NCBI RefSeq assembly: GCF_958450345.1
Contig: NC_088781.1
Location: 57,800,315 to 57,864,314, forward strand
Length of the DNA: 64,000 bases
Source: Calliphora vicina
Taxonomy: Eukaryota > Arthropoda > Insecta > Diptera > Calliphoridae
Direction of reading: 5' to 3'
Part shown: in pieces, positions 61,357-64,000 of the stretch
How positions within the stretch are numbered: the stretch's first letter is position 1
How the letters are laid out: each line of letters starts with the position of its first letter
Notes under the pieces: model-generated
Database searches by the model: none
Told to the model about the DNA's origin: nothing
Seen by the model: only the letters and a program-made list of their open reading frames with translations
Position numbers and translations under genes: made by a program

Positions 61357-61560
61357 GAGACTATGTTCAAAAATAAAATAATTTTTCATCCAGAATCCTG
61401 TGTTTCATTCAAAAAGTCACGGACATATGATTATTTATATGGAATTTGAACCTAATTACTGAATTTGTAAGCGAATTATTCGTATTTAATTGAGTTTTGA
61501 AAGTTGAGTCAAATATGGACAGATACAAACCAAAAATCGTCTTGTGATTTATTTTTGCAT
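61357..61560. other. Short spacer
   Basis: No feature supported. Confidence 0.3.
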
Positions 61561-61870
61561 GAAACTATAGAATTTTGTATGGGGAATGGAAGAATTCATG
61601 GACCGATTCTTACCATTTTCTGGTTCTTCTGGACCAATTTTGCCAGTTTTCAATACAAAAAGAAAATGAAAATTTCTTTCTCCTAAGTCCTTTTTTCTAG
61701 GCACTGTCATGCCTTCAACGTACAGACGGATGAATATAGCTAGATAGTCTTAGAATTGTATAAATACCCATAATATATGTATATATACATACTATTTGGT
61801 TCTACGACCAATATTTCGATATATTACAAACGGAATGTCTAAATCAATTTATCCCCCATTTTTTCGGTAG
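61561..61870. repeat. Degenerate A/B-like repeat
   Basis: ATGGACCGATTCTTACCATT, TATAGCTAGATAGTC, ACAAACGGAATGTCTAAATC and ATTTATCCCCC line up loosely with 5450-5640 and with A-family wording. The ends are not definable. Confidence 0.4.
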
Positions 61871-64000
61871 GTATTTTTAGTGATAAATAAAATAATTTTA
61901 TTTTAATGACCTAATTTTTCTCTTGTGTTTGAAATTGTTTATTTATGGAGAAAAAAGTTCGGTTACTTAAATTGTAATTCTTCTATGACAACAAATTATC
62001 TGTTTCGAAAAAACTATAGATATAATCGAATCATTCGATTGGCAACAAATCACAAAGAATATATGTTTTATCTGTGCTGAAATAATACTGTAACGTAAGG
62101 AAAAAACTTACAAATAAATTACGGAAAATTTCCGGAATTTTTTATAAAAATATGCCAAAGAATTGACAAAGAATTTTTTATGATTAGCAACCCTAGGCTT
62201 ATCGAGAAATGGCAGAAAATCCTTAATTTTTATTTACAAACGTCTTTAATCAACGAACGAATTTTCGAGCAAGTCCTACCATATCTTATATGGCAATATG
62301 TATATCTTATTATACAATATGTAAAATTCGAACTAAACTAAATTTCGTAAAAAGTAAACAACATTCAGAAGAATTATTATTTTGTAGATTTTGTTAATAA
62401 TCTTCAAAAATGGATACTTTCAGATTTTTGTTTTAATCCATTCTATATGAACTTCCTTTGCACCAAATAATATTAAACCATTTGACCCAATTCAGCCATG
62501 CTAACATTTTATTTCGGTACATCATCCAATTTTTTTAGGGCAACCACAAATTTGTTCATTGGAATATAATTTTGTATAAAAACTTCTGTGTAAACCAAAA
62601 TTTATATTGAAATAACTCCACACAAAAAGTAAATCAAAATAATTTTGTAAAATGTATAACCACACATGGCAGCTCTACTCCGACTTGCGGTGAGAGAATA
62701 TGAAATAGTAATTTTTGTTTTGTTTATTAAAGAGCTTTGTAACGACGACTCTTTTATTATTCCATGCTAAAGAGTTCAAATTTTATTAGGGTTTTGTTTT
62801 TGTTGTTTTGCTAGCTGCCTATTTTTGGGAGAGCGAGCAAATTAATAATAAACAGTATAACGGTATTGGGAGGCCAATACACTGTTTGAAGGTACTTAAA
62901 CGTCACATTTTTTTCGTTTTTCTTAAACAGGAACAACTGAAGATAATTCTTCTCGGGTTACTTTTTTTATTCTTCTTAAACATTTATGAATATTTTATTT
63001 AACAATTTTACACTTTATTAAAGCAGCACTTTTGTTTGGGAAACTCTTTTTTAAGAAAATTTTTTTGTGGTTTTGTTAGATTTGCTTTATTTTATTGCAT
63101 GAATTTAATTTGTTTAAATTAAATTTTTATTTATTTTCTTCGATAAACCCAATTTTTTAATTTTAAAAACTATTAACAATTTTAAAACACAAAAGATTTT
63201 CTAATGGCCACCACATTTCCTTTTTTATTGATTTTTGTTGTTGTTATTTTTAGTTTAAACAATTTTCATTTGTTTTAAATTTTTGCTTTAAATTTTTTTC
63301 TTACAGATTCACTTTAAATTTATAACTCCTCGTTGAAAATTTAGCTGAATGTTGAAGAATTTAACTTGAGTTTCCTGTTTACTCAGTTTTACCGTTAAAA
63401 CCAGCACAAACCAACCGTTACGTTATAAAGCTCCAACTTGAATGAGGAAAAATTATTGTGTTCTGTTTTTTTGTTGCTTCTTTTCTTTTTTTTTCGTCAT
63501 AACAGAAAAATCAAAATCATATGAATTGAAAAATGAATGGTTTTCCTTATTTTTCCCCAAAAACAAAACAAAAAAAATATAATCACAAATTCTGTTCACT
63601 CTCGTTGAATTTTTGTGGAAGATAAGGACGACACAGGGGAGGAAGCGTGAAACAGGAAGAAGAGCAAGTAACAACAAAAACAACAACATTAATTCTCCAG
63701 CCAACGAAAGCCGAAAAGAACGCACATTTCGTAGTTGGTTTTGTTGTTGTTTGCTTTAACAAAATTTTCTATATCCATAAAATGTGTATTTGTTGTTGCT
63801 GTTATTCGTGATTTTTCTCATACTTTTGTAGTTGTTATTTTCATTTTCCACTGACACTTGTGCCCTTTTTTCAGTCGTCTAAAATGCCTTCACCTAGTAA
63901 AAGTTGTGTTGTGTTTGGATTTTTTTATTTGTGCTGCTGCTGCTGCCACTTCTACTACTGCCAAGTTAATACATAGTTTCCTCTAGGGAGAGCGCGTACA
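61871..64000. other. Unassigned right edge
   Basis: AT-rich with homopolymer runs. From about 63640 it is rich in ACAACAAC and TGCTGCTGC trinucleotides (63675-63690, 63934-63948), the kind of wording often seen around fly gene promoters and 5' UTRs. No start codon context or splice pattern could be supported, so no gene is called. Confidence 0.35.

Noticed and set aside
63453..64000. Possible gene promoter or 5' exon at the right edge
   Set aside because: Only CAA/TGC trinucleotide wording supports it; no start context, splice site or conserved peptide.

Overview
The window looks like nuclear DNA of a higher (probably calyptrate) fly. It is strongly AT-rich and has no bacterial gene organisation. 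Its recognisable content is degraded dipteran transposable elements: mariner, Tc1 and Tc3-like transposases, several hAT elements, a jockey tail, RTE-like and LOA/R1-like LINE relics, LTR-retrotransposon solo LTRs, and short elements with a GTCY tetranucleotide core resembling the mini-me/DINE-1 type of Diptera. The species call is an inference from these families. I found no convincing host exon, tRNA or rRNA. The window is best read as intergenic or long-intron DNA.

Layout. 0.4-7.6 kb: a GTCY element (B family), a 348-bp MITE, a GC-rich structured island and an RTE-like LINE relic cut by a MITE. 8.2-16.6 kb: several TIR elements and a hAT transposase fragment with a plausible splice acceptor. 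18.0-25.8 kb: a dense nest of solo LTRs, a hAT MITE, a Tc3-like transposon and three A-family elements, one carrying a 1.37-kb almost pure TCTG array. 27.2-33.8 kb: a LOA/R1-like RT relic, a solo LTR, a foldback element, a Tc3-like relic and two further TIR elements. 34.4-38.1 kb: a 3.7-kb inverted repeat (giant palindrome) with later insertions. 42.8-47.5 kb: a jockey 3' fragment, a foldback element with internal tandem units, and a hAT inside another TIR element. 49.3-50.1 kb: a 20-bp minisatellite with a duplicated leader. 51.0-61.4 kb: hAT, Tc1, Tc3-like and mariner relics, including a three-level nest. The last 2.6 kb shows no gene.

No gene network operates here. The informative content is insertion history: many boundaries are set by matching terminal inverted repeats (TIRs) and target-site duplications (TSDs), which gives relative ages. 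All transposases seen are broken, so the elements look non-autonomous or dead. Family labels (A, B and so on) are local to this annotation. All comparisons were made by eye, so boundaries of degenerate copies are approximate.
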